DNA of 64,000 nt from Aeromicrobium sp. Sec7.5 (lineage in GTDB: Bacteria; Actinomycetota; Actinomycetes; Propionibacteriales; Nocardioidaceae), in contig NZ_JBAJIJ010000001.1 in assembly GCF_036867135.1 (NCBI RefSeq), forward strand, positions 1,116,001 to 1,180,000. Reading direction: 5' to 3'. Below the pieces are notes generated by a model that had not been told where the DNA came from, made no database searches, and saw only the letters and a list, made by a program, of their open reading frames with translations. A program made the position numbers and the translations under genes. How positions within the stretch are numbered: the first letter of the stretch is position 1; every line of letters starts with the position of its first letter. Below are positions 1 through 8,180 of the stretch, piece after piece.

Positions 1-1000
1 CCTGGTCGGGGGAGCTGGCCGGGATGCCGAGGAAGCTCGCGTTGCCGACCGTGCCGTCCTCGACGCTCAGCACCGTCGTGGTGGACGGGAACGTGCCGTC
101 CGCGACGAGGTCGGTGAGCGTGGCCGGGCCGTAGGTCATCGTGAAGTCGACCTGGCCGTCGGCGAAGAGCTGGTCGAGGGCCTGCTGGTCCCGCGGGTAG
201 GTCGTGCCGCCACGCCACAGGGACGGGGCCAGCTCGCTGAGCCGGTCGAGGAGCGCCGGGGTCAGGTCGTCGAAGGCCTCGTCGGAGTAGCTCGTCGGGA
301 CCTCGTCGGCGCCGCCGCTGAGCGCGTAGAGCGCCTGGCGCACGAAGACCGAGCCGGTGAAGTCCGGCGGAGCGGGGTACGTGAACCGGCCGGGGTTCTG
401 CTCGGCCCAGTCCAGTAGTCCGGCCACCGTGGTCGGCGGATCGGTGACGCGGGCGGCGTCGTAGGCGAACGTGAACTGGGCCTTGTGCCAGGGCGCCTCG
501 CAGCCGTCGACGGGCACCCCGAAGTCCTCGGCCACCAGCGGGTCGTCATCGGCGACGTACTGCAGGTTCGGCAGGTCGTCGGCCCAGTCGCACCACCACG
601 CCCCGGCCTCCTGGCCGGTCGCGAAGTTGTCGCCGTTGACCCACACCAGGTCGACTGCACCGTCGGTGCTGCCGGCGGCGTTCTCGGACAGGACGCGGTT
701 CATCGCGTCCTTGGTGTCGGCCACGGGCACCCGGCGCAGCGTCACGCCCAGCTCGGCGGCCGCCGGCGTCAGGACGTCGTCGACGTAGGCGTTGCCCGCC
801 TCGTCGCCGCCGAACATCCACAGGTCGACGGTCTGCCCCTGCGCCTCGGCCACGACCTCGTCCCACGGGCGGTCGGCGGCACGCGGCGACTCGTCCGGCG
901 ACGGGCCTGAGCAGGCCGACGCCACCAGGGCGAGGGTCACGGCCAGCGCCGGCAGGGCCGGGCGGGACGTGGCACGGATGGACCGGGCACGGGAGGTCAT
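1..1000 (-). CDS. ABC transporter substrate-binding lipoprotein, YnjB-like (3' end outside window)
   Basis: 333 codons are visible, starting at the ATG at 1000; the reading frame is open to the left edge, so the C-terminus is missing. A lipoprotein signal (hydrophobic stretch ending LVASAC, Cys30) would anchor it outside the membrane. The segments DLWMFGGDEAGNAYVDD, VWVNGDNF, FVRQALYAL and GNASFLGIPA are typical of the COG4134/YnjB family of extracellular binding proteins, whose ligand is not established. Known YnjB proteins are near 390 residues, so roughly 50-60 residues are probably outside. The permease and ATPase (YnjC, YnjD) would be expected just left of the window. The divergent gene is a CDP-alcohol phosphatidyltransferase, the same family as E. 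coli YnjF, which supports a ynj-like locus. Long reading frames on the opposite strand here are antisense shadows. Confidence 0.85.
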   Translation of the reverse strand, partial: MTSRARSIRATSRPALPALAVTLALVASACSGPSPDESPRAADRPWDEVVAEAQGQTVDLWMFGGDEAGNAYVDDVLTPAAAELGVTLRRVPVADTKDAMNRVLSENAAGSTDGAVDLVWVNGDNFATGQEAGAWWCDWADDLPNLQYVADDDPLVAEDFGVPVDGCEAPWHKAQFTFAYDAARVTDPPTTVAGLLDWAEQNPGRFTYPAPPDFTGSVFVRQALYALSGGADEVPTSYSDEAFDDLTPALLDRLSELAPSLWRGGTTYPRDQQALDQLFADGQVDFTMTYGPATLTDLVADGTFPSTTTVLSVEDGTVGNASFLGIPASSPDQ

Positions 1001-1173
1001 GGTGCGGTGCGCTCCTGGGGTTGGTGGCGATGGCGGTGGGCCACTGCCATGGGAACACCTTGGACGGCTGGGCGACTTCCCGCCGGGGAGTCGCCCAGAA
1101 CGGTGTCATGTGGTGCTGGACCCCGTCGTGGGTCAGGATGGCGCGAGTCATGCACGCCGAAGGGGGCCTGCCC

Positions 1174-1818
1174 ATGTTCGACCGTCGCCTGCGCGGTCAC
1201 CTCGACGGCCCGCTGACCCGCGTCGCCGCGGTGCTGGACCGCCGGTGGATCACGCCCGACCGCCTGACCGTGGCAGGTCTGGTGCTCGGGCTCGCCAGCG
1301 CGGGCCTGGCGGCCTCGCAGCTCTGGCTCTGGGCCCTCGCGGCGTGGTGGGTCTCGCGCCTGCTGGACGGGCTCGACGGACCGCTGGCCCGGCGGCGGTC
1401 CGCCGACGGTCAGGGCTCACCCGCGGGTGGCTTCCTCGACGTCACGGCCGACTTCCTGGTGTACGGCACCACGGTCGTCGGTGTGGCCATCGGCACTGTG
1501 GGGTCCGCCGCGGACGTCGGCGACTGGCTGCCGTTCGCCGCCGTGCTGCTGGCGTACTACGTCAACGGCACGGCGTTCCTGGCCTTCTCGTCGATCGCGG
1601 AGCGCACCGGGCACCAGCTCGACGACGGCCGGTCGCTGAGCTTCCTCGGTGGCCTCGCGGAGGGCGCCGAGACCATCGCGGTGCACTCCCTCTGGCTGAT
1701 CGTGCCCGCCTTCGCCGGACCGATCGCCTGGGTCTGGGCAGCCGTGGTCGGCGTCAGCGCGGCGCACCGGGTCGTGGTGGGCCATCGTGCGCTGCGCCGG
1801 CCCCTGGCGGGTCCATGA
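1174..1818 (+). CDS. CDP-alcohol phosphatidyltransferase family protein
   Basis: 214-residue integral membrane enzyme that would transfer a phosphatidyl group from a CDP-lipid to an alcohol. The signature is visible: D65-G-L-D68-G-P-L-A-R73, then G85-G-F-L-D89-V-T-A-D93. The spacing after AR is about two residues longer than the usual D(x)2DG(x)2AR(x)8-9G(x)3D(x)3D. Several hydrophobic segments follow. I place the start at the ATG at 1174 because AGGGGG lies about 8 nt upstream; an in-frame ATG at 1150 is the alternative and adds eight residues. It overlaps the next gene by 4 bp (ATGA), so the two are translationally coupled. The acceptor alcohol cannot be read from sequence. E. coli YnjF is the positional counterpart beside a YnjB-like gene. 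Confidence 0.85.
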   Translation: MFDRRLRGHLDGPLTRVAAVLDRRWITPDRLTVAGLVLGLASAGLAASQLWLWALAAWWVSRLLDGLDGPLARRRSADGQGSPAGGFLDVTADFLVYGTTVVGVAIGTVGSAADVGDWLPFAAVLLAYYVNGTAFLAFSSIAERTGHQLDDGRSLSFLGGLAEGAETIAVHSLWLIVPAFAGPIAWVWAAVVGVSAAHRVVVGHRALRRPLAGP

Positions 1819-2531
1819 GCGAGCGGAAGCAGACGGAGGACTCACCGGGTTCCCGCCCCGTGACCTCCCGCGCCTCCGTGCTCCGCCTGGCCGCCCTCGT
1901 GCTGGCGTTCCTCGCCGTCGCGGTCGGTCTCCAAGCCAGCGGCTGGGACGGGCCCGGACAGCTCCGTGCGGGGGTCGAGTCGGCCGGCTGGGCCGGTGCC
2001 GTGGTGTTCGTCGTCGGCTACGCGCTGCTCGTGCTCGTGCCGACCCCCGCTTCGCTGCTGACGATCCTGGGCGGTGCCCTCTTCGGGGTCTGGGTGGGAG
2101 CGCTGCTCGCGTGGGCCGGTGCCTGGCTGGGGTCGGTGGGCGGGTTCCTCGCCGGACGCCGGCTCGGGCGCCCGGCGGTCGACCGCCTGCTCGGCGGACG
2201 CCTGGCGCAGGCCGATCGCGTCCTGCGCCAGCACGGCCTGGTCGCGGTCGTCGCCGTGCGGCTGGTGCCCCTCTTTCCGTTCACCCCGCTGAACTACGCC
2301 GCCGGCCTGGTGGGGGTCCGGGCGCGCGACTACCTGCTGGGCACCGCGCTGGGCATCGTGCCGGGCGCCTTGGCGTACGCCGCGGTCGGGGCCTCGGGAG
2401 CCGACCCGCTCGGCATCGTCCTGGGCATTGGCGGGCTGGTCGCCCTGGCCGTGCTGGGTGGCACGGTCGGTCGTCGGCTGCTGGCGCGGACCGAGCCCGC
2501 GGACTCCGACGACCCGGATCAGGAGCGGTAG
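1815..2531 (+). CDS. TVP38/TMEM64 (VTT/SNARE-associated) family membrane protein
   Basis: 238 residues with several membrane segments. The family-typical central block is present: PTPASLLTILGGALFG (about residues 76-91), then AGAWLGSVGGFLAGRRLGR, VRLVPLFPFTPLNYAAGLVGV and a C-terminal hydrophobic segment. DedA/VTT proteins are thought to act in lipid scrambling or membrane homeostasis; the precise role in this subfamily is not known. It starts inside the stop codon of the phosphatidyltransferase gene. Its last 13 bp overlap the end of the convergent flavoprotein gene. Fusions of a TVP38 domain to a FAD-dependent oxidoreductase exist in other bacteria, so the two neighbouring oxidoreductases may be functional partners (inference). 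Confidence 0.85.
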   Translation: MSERKQTEDSPGSRPVTSRASVLRLAALVLAFLAVAVGLQASGWDGPGQLRAGVESAGWAGAVVFVVGYALLVLVPTPASLLTILGGALFGVWVGALLAWAGAWLGSVGGFLAGRRLGRPAVDRLLGGRLAQADRVLRQHGLVAVVAVRLVPLFPFTPLNYAAGLVGVRARDYLLGTALGIVPGALAYAAVGASGADPLGIVLGIGGLVALAVLGGTVGRRLLARTEPADSDDPDQER

Positions 2532-3607
2532 CGCGCCAACCAGCGACGGTCGATGGCGCGCTTGAGCAGCAGACTGGCGCGCCCGAACCACCAGCGGCCA
2601 CCACGCACCGCCAGTGCCGTGCCGCCACCGAGGTCGAGGATCGACAGCGACGTCGACGGTGGCGTGTAGACCGGTGCTGGCCCTCCCGCGCTCCGCGCGA
2701 GCAGTGCCTCCAGCAGGACCGGCCCCTGTCGCACGCCGTGCACCCCGATGCGGGCAAGGCGCCCGGGCAGGAAGTCGACGCAGTCGCCCGCGGCGTAGAC
2801 GTCGGCGTGGTCGCGGTGCTGGAGGGTCGCCTCCACCGGGAGGCCTCCGGGGCCGCCCCAGGGTGCCGCGGTCGCGAGCGGCGGCGGCGCCAAGCCGGTC
2901 GCGAGCACGGCCACGTCGTGCACGATCTCGGTGCCGTCGCGCAGCACTGCCCTCGACGCCCCGACCTCCACGAGGTCGACCCCGCAGCGCACCACCACGC
3001 CGCGGTGGTCCAGCAGCCGGGCGAGGCGTGAGGCCGCTCCGGTCGGGAGGAACGCGCCGAGGGACGCGCCGGACTCCAGCACGGTCACCCGGGCCACGTG
3101 CGGCACGAGCGCGAGCTGGGCGGCGAGCTCGATCCCGCTCGGACCGGCACCGACGACGCTGACGCGCAGCCCGGCGCCGCCGTGGTGCGTCGCCACGTGC
3201 TCACGCAGCCGGTGCAGGTCGTCGAGCGGCTTGACCCGCACGACGTCGGGGTGCACCGACAGCCCCGGGGGCGTCGCGGCGACGCTGCCGATGTTGAGCG
3301 ACACGACGTCCCAGCTGATCTGCTCACCGTCCGCACAGGTCGCGGCCCGGGTGTCGGCGTCGAGCCGGGTCACCCGCGTGGGCCGGTGCTCGACCCCTCC
3401 CTGCGCCAGGCGGGCGACGTCGATCCGGCCCACCGCAGGGTCACGGGCGCCCACGGCGACACCGGCCGCCGCTCCGCTGTAGTCGAACCACGGCGGGGCC
3501 ACGAGCGTCACGACGTAGCCGGCCCGGCGCAGCTGGTCGGCTTGCCGCAGGAGGTGCAGGTGGGCGTGGCCCGCCCCCACGAGCAGCAGCCGGGTCTCAG
3601 CGGTCAC
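2519..3607 (-). CDS. FAD-dependent oxidoreductase, NADH dehydrogenase (COG1252)-like
   Basis: 362-residue flavoprotein. The N-terminal dinucleotide fold is LLLVGAGHAHLHLL (G11, G13); a second one is VSVVGAGPSGIELA near residue 165. The FAD-binding ATG-type motif is VAVLATGLAPPP, and VYAAGDCVDF is the C-terminal GD motif that contacts the flavin ribityl chain. No CxxxxC redox disulfide is seen, so it resembles type II NADH dehydrogenase or sulfide:quinone reductase relatives rather than glutathione reductase types. It starts at a GTG at 3607, overlapping the end of the upstream mercuric-reductase-like gene by 11 bp. It is the last gene of the sigma-antisigma-oxidoreductase operon. Electron donor and acceptor are unknown. 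Confidence 0.85.
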   Translation of the reverse strand: MTAETRLLLVGAGHAHLHLLRQADQLRRAGYVVTLVAPPWFDYSGAAAGVAVGARDPAVGRIDVARLAQGGVEHRPTRVTRLDADTRAATCADGEQISWDVVSLNIGSVAATPPGLSVHPDVVRVKPLDDLHRLREHVATHHGGAGLRVSVVGAGPSGIELAAQLALVPHVARVTVLESGASLGAFLPTGAASRLARLLDHRGVVVRCGVDLVEVGASRAVLRDGTEIVHDVAVLATGLAPPPLATAAPWGGPGGLPVEATLQHRDHADVYAAGDCVDFLPGRLARIGVHGVRQGPVLLEALLARSAGGPAPVYTPPSTSLSILDLGGGTALAVRGGRWWFGRASLLLKRAIDRRWLARYRS

Positions 3608-5042
3608 GGCGGGCCAGGAGGGCGCGACGGACGCGGACCAGCAGGCGCAGGATCCGCCGGGTCACGGGTGCCTCGAGCTGCGTCCGCACGTCCGCGACCG
3701 CGGCGTTCCACGGACCGTCGTTCCAGGTCGGGTAGGCGTGCATCACGCTCGCGAGGTCACGCGTGCGCAGACCCTGCTGCACGGCGATCGCCAGCTCGCC
3801 CAGGGTCTCGCCGGCGCGCGGACCGACCACGGTGGCGCCGACGATGCGCCTCTTGCGGTCGACGACCACGCGAGTGAACCCGTCCGTCTCGGCCTCGACG
3901 ACCGCGCGGTCGACGTCGTCGTGCTGCTGCGTGAGCTGGCGCAGGCCGCGCTGGGTGCGGCCCGTGTCGACGCCGACGGCCGCGACCTCCGGCTGGGTGA
4001 AGGTGACGCGGGGGACCACGGCGGTGTCGACGCGTCGCGGCACGCCGAGCGCCGCGTTGCTGGCGGCGAGACTGCCGTGGACCCCGGCGGTGTGCGTGAA
4101 CTGGGGGTGCCCGGTCAGGTCGCCAGCGGCCCACACCCGGGGGTTGGTCGTGCGGAGCCGGTCGTCGACCACGACGAATCCGCGGTCGTCGACCTCGACG
4201 CCGATCCGGTCCAGGCCGATGTCCCGGGTCCGCGGGGTGCGCCCCACGGCCAGGAGCAGGCGGTCGAAGGCGACGGTGCTGCCGTCGTCGAGGTGCAGCG
4301 TGCCGGCGCGGCCGTCGTCGGACCCCGTGACGGACGTGGCCGTGCGGCCGACACGGAGGGTGACGCCGTCGGCCGTCAGGGCACGGCCCACGACGGCCGA
4401 GGCGTCGGCGTCCTCCTGGGGAAGGACCCGCGACGCCGACTCGACGACCGTCACGTCGACCCCGAGGCGGGCCATCGCCTGGCCGAGCTCGCAGCCGATG
4501 CTGCCGCCGCCGAGGATGGCCAGCCGGCGGGGTGCCTCCCGGAGCTCCCAGACGTCGTCGCTGGTCAGGGCGTCGACGTCCTCGAGACCGGGGACACCGG
4601 GGCGCGTCGGCGCGGCGCCGGTGGCGACCACCGCCTGCCGGAACCGGACCGGGTCGCCGTCGATCTCGAGCACGCCCTGGTCAACGAACCGGCCACGCCC
4701 CGCCCGCACCGTGACGCCTGCGGCGGTCAGCGCCTCGGGGGAGTCGATCGGCGCGATCGTGGCGATCGCCGCGTGCACGTGCTCCATCGTGCGGGCGAAG
4801 TCGACCTGCACGTCGCCGGTGACCACGCCGAACCGGTGCGCCGAACGGGCCGAGGCGGCGACGCCGGCGGCGGCCAGGAGCGCCTTGGAGGGCACGCACC
4901 CGGTCCACAGGCAGTCGCCGCCCGTGCGGTGGTCCTCGACGAGGAGGGTGCGGGAGCCGAGGCGCGCCGCCGTCTTCGCGGCCACGATGCCCGCGGTGCC
5001 CCCGCCCAGCACCACGAGGTCCCAGGGTCGTGGCGATCTCAC
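3597..5042 (-). CDS. Mercuric reductase-like FAD/NAD(P) disulfide oxidoreductase
   Basis: 481 residues, class I pyridine nucleotide-disulfide oxidoreductase. VLGGGTAGIVAAKTAA binds FAD; the redox pair is C44-L-W-T-G-C49 within GGDCLWTGCVPSK; LAILGGGSIGCELGQ binds NAD(P); VWAAGDLTGHPQFTH is the second FAD motif. Near the C-terminus HAYPTWNDG keeps the His of the usual His-Glu pair but not a matching Glu. There is no N-terminal HMA domain and no C-terminal vicinal Cys pair, so mercury reduction itself is unlikely. The start is the GTG at 5042, which overlaps the anti-sigma stop as GTGA; a longer open frame upstream lies inside the anti-sigma gene. The substrate is unknown. Confidence 0.88.
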   Translation of the reverse strand: MRSPRPWDLVVLGGGTAGIVAAKTAARLGSRTLLVEDHRTGGDCLWTGCVPSKALLAAAGVAASARSAHRFGVVTGDVQVDFARTMEHVHAAIATIAPIDSPEALTAAGVTVRAGRGRFVDQGVLEIDGDPVRFRQAVVATGAAPTRPGVPGLEDVDALTSDDVWELREAPRRLAILGGGSIGCELGQAMARLGVDVTVVESASRVLPQEDADASAVVGRALTADGVTLRVGRTATSVTGSDDGRAGTLHLDDGSTVAFDRLLLAVGRTPRTRDIGLDRIGVEVDDRGFVVVDDRLRTTNPRVWAAGDLTGHPQFTHTAGVHGSLAASNAALGVPRRVDTAVVPRVTFTQPEVAAVGVDTGRTQRGLRQLTQQHDDVDRAVVEAETDGFTRVVVDRKRRIVGATVVGPRAGETLGELAIAVQQGLRTRDLASVMHAYPTWNDGPWNAAVADVRTQLEAPVTRRILRLLVRVRRALLARRDR

Positions 5043-5317
5043 GGCAACCGTCCTTCGACGAGATCGTCGAGCACCGACCGCAGCCGGTCGGTGGAGGCGC
5101 GGTCGACCACGTGGTGCCCCGACCATCCCGCCAGCGCCCGGCTCAGCAGGCGGTGCTGGCGCAGCACCTCGCTGCAGCGCTCGCACGTGGCCACGTGCTC
5201 CTCGAGCCGGCTGATCTCGCTCGGGGTCAGTGGCGCGGCGGGGTCGGCGTCCAGGTAGCGGTGGATCCGTCGTGCGGTCCAGTGACAGGTGATCACCTGT
5301 CGCAGCATCACGATCAT
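5039..5317 (-). CDS. Zinc-finger (ZAS-type) anti-sigma factor
   Basis: 92 residues. The motif H41-V-A-T-C45-E-R-C48 with an upstream Cys11 matches the zinc-binding anti-sigma pattern C-x(~29)-H-x3-C-x2-C. Known members bind and inhibit the ECF sigma factor encoded next to them, and some release it on thiol oxidation. The ATG at 5317 shares one base with the sigma stop (TGATG), and AAAGGGA about 6 nt upstream is the ribosome site. No membrane segment is present, so it would be cytosolic. It is followed without a gap by two redox flavoproteins, which makes redox sensing a reasonable guess. Confidence 0.85.
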   Translation of the reverse strand: MIVMLRQVITCHWTARRIHRYLDADPAAPLTPSEISRLEEHVATCERCSEVLRQHRLLSRALAGWSGHHVVDRASTDRLRSVLDDLVEGRLP

Positions 5318-5880
5318 CACAGTTCCCTTTCGGAGGTCGCGAAGGTCGGGCCGAGCGCCACGCGGACCTTCTGGCGGGCACGGCTGAGCCGGGACATGAC
5401 GGTGCCGGGCGGTATCCCGAGCAGGGCCGCCGCGTCGGTGTACGACAGGTCGTGGACGTCGACCAGGATCAACGCGCTGCGAAACCTCGGGTCGAGCGAG
5501 TCGACGGCCACCTGGAGCGCGGCTCCCAGCTCGTCGGTGACGAAGGAGTCCTCGGCCGACGGGACCCCCGCGGAGCCGAACGCCGGGCGTGCGGCCCGCG
5601 CCAGCTCCGCGTCGTCGATCGCGATCGGCCTGCGGCGCCGCTGCATGTTCAGGTGGGTGTTGCGCAGGATTGTCAGCAGCCAAGCGCGGGGATGGCGCCC
5701 GTCGAACCGGTCGAGGGCGCGGAACGCGCGGATCAGGGACTCCTGCACGAGGTCCTCGGCATCGGCGGCACTGCCGGTGATGCTGCGGGCCACCCGGAGC
5801 ATGACCTCGATCTCGGGCTCGATGACCTCGCCGAAGGCGCGGCGTCGCTCGGCGTCCGGAGAGGTCGTCGCGTCGCTCAT
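5317..5880 (-). CDS. ECF RNA polymerase sigma factor (sigma-70 family, regions 2 and 4)
   Basis: 187 residues. Region 2 is about residues 25-90 (DAEDLVQESLIRAFRALDRF, then RAWLLTILRNTHLN). Region 4 is about residues 125-178, with the HTH in LSYTDAAALLGIPPGTVMSR. There is no region 1.1 or 3, as expected for ECF factors. It starts at the ATG at 5880, heads a four-gene operon with its anti-sigma factor and two flavoproteins, and probably drives its own promoter. A weak candidate promoter (GGAAGA, 16-nt spacer, GGGTTC) ends 7 nt before the start codon. Confidence 0.9.
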   Translation of the reverse strand: MSDATTSPDAERRRAFGEVIEPEIEVMLRVARSITGSAADAEDLVQESLIRAFRALDRFDGRHPRAWLLTILRNTHLNMQRRRRPIAIDDAELARAARPAFGSAGVPSAEDSFVTDELGAALQVAVDSLDPRFRSALILVDVHDLSYTDAAALLGIPPGTVMSRLSRARQKVRVALGPTFATSEREL

Positions 5881-5887
5881 GCGTCGG

Positions 5888-5915
5888 GAACCCGCCGAAG
5901 TCGGCCCTGTCTTCC
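5888..5915 (-). promoter_or_regulatory. Candidate ECF-type autoregulated promoter
   Basis: On the minus strand GGAAGA (5910-5915) is followed by a 16-nt spacer and GGGTTC (5888-5893), ending 7 nt before the sigma ATG. The spacing fits ECF promoters, which often have a GGAA -35 core, but the -10 of this group is unknown. This is weak evidence. Confidence 0.3.
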
Positions 5916-5935
5916 CGATGGCACGTCGTCGCGGC

Positions 5936-6088
5936 TCAGAGATCGCGACGGTAGGTGTCGAAGTGGGGATCGTCCTCGGCGTCGGCGTCGGCGTCGGGCC
6001 GGCGGTTCAGGCTGATGATCGCGGTGACCAGCCCTCCCCAGAGGATCAGCATCGCGACGACCATCATGACGATCGCGTCAGCGCTCAT
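5936..6088 (-). CDS. MetS-like small subunit of NSS-family amino-acid importer
   Basis: 50 residues with one membrane helix (about 5-26) and an acidic cytosolic tail rich in D/E. Known MetS of Corynebacterium is a tiny single-helix protein needed for activity of the MetP methionine/alanine importer. Here the gene starts inside the stop of a MetP-like transporter (ATGA overlap at 6085-6088), the same arrangement. It is too short for many gene finders, but the location, hydropathy and coupling make it convincing. Confidence 0.8.
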   Translation of the reverse strand: MSADAIVMMVVAMLILWGGLVTAIISLNRRPDADADAEDDPHFDTYRRDL

Positions 6089-7638
6089 CGGTCGGCCCCC
6101 TCTCGGTCGTGCTCGGGCGTGACGGCTTTGCGACGGGTGACGGTGATCACCAACGCGACCACGAGCACCAGGCCGGCCGTGCCCCAGCCGAAGACGTTCA
6201 GCATCCAGGCCGGGTAGCCACCGTACGGCTCGTCGAGGGTGTCGATGAAGGCGCGGACCAGCACGTAGCCGAGCGCGAGCGGCGCCACGACCGCGACCAG
6301 CAGCATCCACGTCCGGCCGAGCTTGACCGAGCCGTGCCGGTTGAGGTGCGCGGCCAGGCCAGGAAGCGCCTTCAGGCCGACACCCATCACCACCATCGTG
6401 ACGACGGCGACCAGCAGGATGCCGAACTGGTTGACGAAGTAGTCGACGATGTCGAGCACCAGCAGACCGCTCGTGGTCGAGAACAGCAGCACGCTCACGA
6501 CCATCGCGGGCACCCCCACGACGAGGACTGCGGTGACCCGCTTCAGGTCGAACTTGTCGCGTACCGCCGAGACGACGACCTCGAGCACGCTCACGAGCGA
6601 GGTCAGTCCAGCGATCACCAGGGAGCCGAAGAACAGCACGCCGATCAGTGACCCGCCCGCGGCCTCGCTGATGATCGCGGGGAACGCGACGAACGCCAGA
6701 CCGATGCCGTCGGCGACGACCTCGTCGACCGCGACACCGCTCGACTGAGCCATGAAGCCGAGCGCGGCGAAGACGCCGATGCCGGCCAGCAGCTCGAAGC
6801 CCGAGTTTGCGAACCCGACGACCAGGCCGGACCCGGTCATGTCGGTACGCCTGCCCACGTACGAGGCGTAGGTGATCATGATGCCGAAGCCGATCGACAG
6901 CGAGAAGAAGATCTGTCCGAACGCTGCGGCCCACACCGAGGCGTCACGCAGCGACGCCCAGTCGGGGCTGAACAGCGTGTCGAGGCCCTCGGCGGCCCCG
7001 GGCAGGAACAGGGCGCGCACGACGAGGAACCCGAATGCCAACACGAGCAGCGGGATGAACACGACCGACGTGGCTCCGATGCCCTTCTGCACGCCGAGTC
7101 CCATGATCAGCAGCACGGCCGCCCACACGATCAGAAGGGCGATCAGCACCCCCGCGACGAAGTCGAGCGTGACGCCCGGCTCGCTGGTCTGCAGGAACTC
7201 GCCGAAGAAGAAGCCTTCGGGATCGGCGCCCCAGGCCTTGTCGATCGAGAAGAACGTGTAACGGGCGGCGTAGGCGATGATCACGGCGTAGTAGACGGCG
7301 ATCACGAAGCAGATGCCGACCTGCCACCACCCGAGCGGCTCGGCCTTGCGCGACTCGCGCGCCATCGACAGCGGTGCCGAGCCGCGGTGCTTGTGGCCGA
7401 TCGCGTAGTCGAGGAACAGGAACGGCAGACCCGCGGTGAGCAGCGCGATCAGGTAGGGGATGACGAACGCGCCGCCACCGTTCTCGTACGCGACGTACGG
7501 GAAGCGCCAGATGTTGCCCAGCCCTACCGCCGACCCGATGGCCGCGAGGATGAAGACCTTGCGCGAGGAGAACGCCCCGCGACGGGCCTCCTGCTGGCCG
7601 GGTGCGGCCGCACTGCTGGAGTGTTCTGCGCTCGCCAT
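6085..7638 (-). CDS. Sodium-dependent amino-acid transporter (NSS family, MetP-like)
   Basis: 517 residues with about 11-12 membrane segments. The NSS signature is at the N-terminus: KVFILAAIGSAVGLGNIWRF and PYVAYENGGGAFVIPYL hold the unwound helix-1 region that binds sodium and substrate. Family members co-transport amino acids with Na+. The adjacent 50-residue MetS-like gene points to methionine/alanine uptake. The start is the ATG at 7638, with AGGAGA about 9 nt upstream; longer open frame before it has no support. Confidence 0.88.
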   Translation of the reverse strand: MASAEHSSSAAAPGQQEARRGAFSSRKVFILAAIGSAVGLGNIWRFPYVAYENGGGAFVIPYLIALLTAGLPFLFLDYAIGHKHRGSAPLSMARESRKAEPLGWWQVGICFVIAVYYAVIIAYAARYTFFSIDKAWGADPEGFFFGEFLQTSEPGVTLDFVAGVLIALLIVWAAVLLIMGLGVQKGIGATSVVFIPLLVLAFGFLVVRALFLPGAAEGLDTLFSPDWASLRDASVWAAAFGQIFFSLSIGFGIMITYASYVGRRTDMTGSGLVVGFANSGFELLAGIGVFAALGFMAQSSGVAVDEVVADGIGLAFVAFPAIISEAAGGSLIGVLFFGSLVIAGLTSLVSVLEVVVSAVRDKFDLKRVTAVLVVGVPAMVVSVLLFSTTSGLLVLDIVDYFVNQFGILLVAVVTMVVMGVGLKALPGLAAHLNRHGSVKLGRTWMLLVAVVAPLALGYVLVRAFIDTLDEPYGGYPAWMLNVFGWGTAGLVLVVALVITVTRRKAVTPEHDREGADR

Positions 7639-7802
7639 GGGTGTGTCTCCTGACGTCGTTGTCGGGCTCCCGGCATCGTAGGACACGACCGCGCTTCGTG
7701 CGCTCCGGCTGGCCGGGCCGTTCCCGCCCCGCCCCGCCCCGCCCTGGTGCGGTGGCGGTAGCGTGCGATCCACCCTGACCCCGCCTCATGGAGGAGATCA
7801 CC

Positions 7803-8165
7803 ATGGCCGTCGACCCCACCGGATCGGACCTCAAGCGCTACCTGGCCGAGGACGAGGGAGGCGAGGTCGTGATGCTGAACTTGCTGCGATTCAAGCCCGA
7901 GGGACGTGACTCGTACGCTGCCTACTCCCGCGCGATCGCGCCGTTCGTGGCCAAGGTGGGCGGCTCGGTCGTGTACGCGGGGGAGTGCGGCACCGCGTTG
8001 GTGCCGGCCGCCGGCAGCGGCTGGGACGCCGTGCTCCTGGTGCGTTACCCGTCCCGCTCGGCGTTCTCACAGATGGTGGCCGACCCCGACTACCAGCAGA
8101 TCACGCACCTGCGCACCGAGGCGTTGGAGGAAGCCGTCCTGCAGGCCACGTCTGACTGGGGCTGA
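7803..8165 (+). CDS. DUF1330 domain-containing protein
   Basis: 120 residues, a small ferredoxin-like alpha/beta fold of the dimeric alpha-beta barrel type. VVMLNLLRFKPEGRDSYAAY and VLLVRYPSRSAFSQMVADPD are the DUF1330 hallmarks. No catalytic role is established for this family. The start is the ATG at 7803 because the in-frame ATG 15 nt earlier is itself part of the GGAGG ribosome site. It ends 15 bp from the convergent selO gene. In the gap before it a short GCCCC tandem run (about 7727-7745) is seen and nothing else. Confidence 0.8.
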   Translation: MAVDPTGSDLKRYLAEDEGGEVVMLNLLRFKPEGRDSYAAYSRAIAPFVAKVGGSVVYAGECGTALVPAAGSGWDAVLLVRYPSRSAFSQMVADPDYQQITHLRTEALEEAVLQATSDWG

Positions 8166-8180
8166 CCGGCCGCTGACGGC

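Noticed and set aside
3597..5381. Longer version (594 codons) of the mercuric-reductase-like gene
   Set aside because: The extra 5' part lies inside the anti-sigma gene in another frame; the GTG at 5042 with GTGA overlap fits better.
7727..7745. GCCCC tandem run before the DUF1330 gene
   Set aside because: Four short units in G+C-rich intergenic DNA; too common to carry meaning alone.
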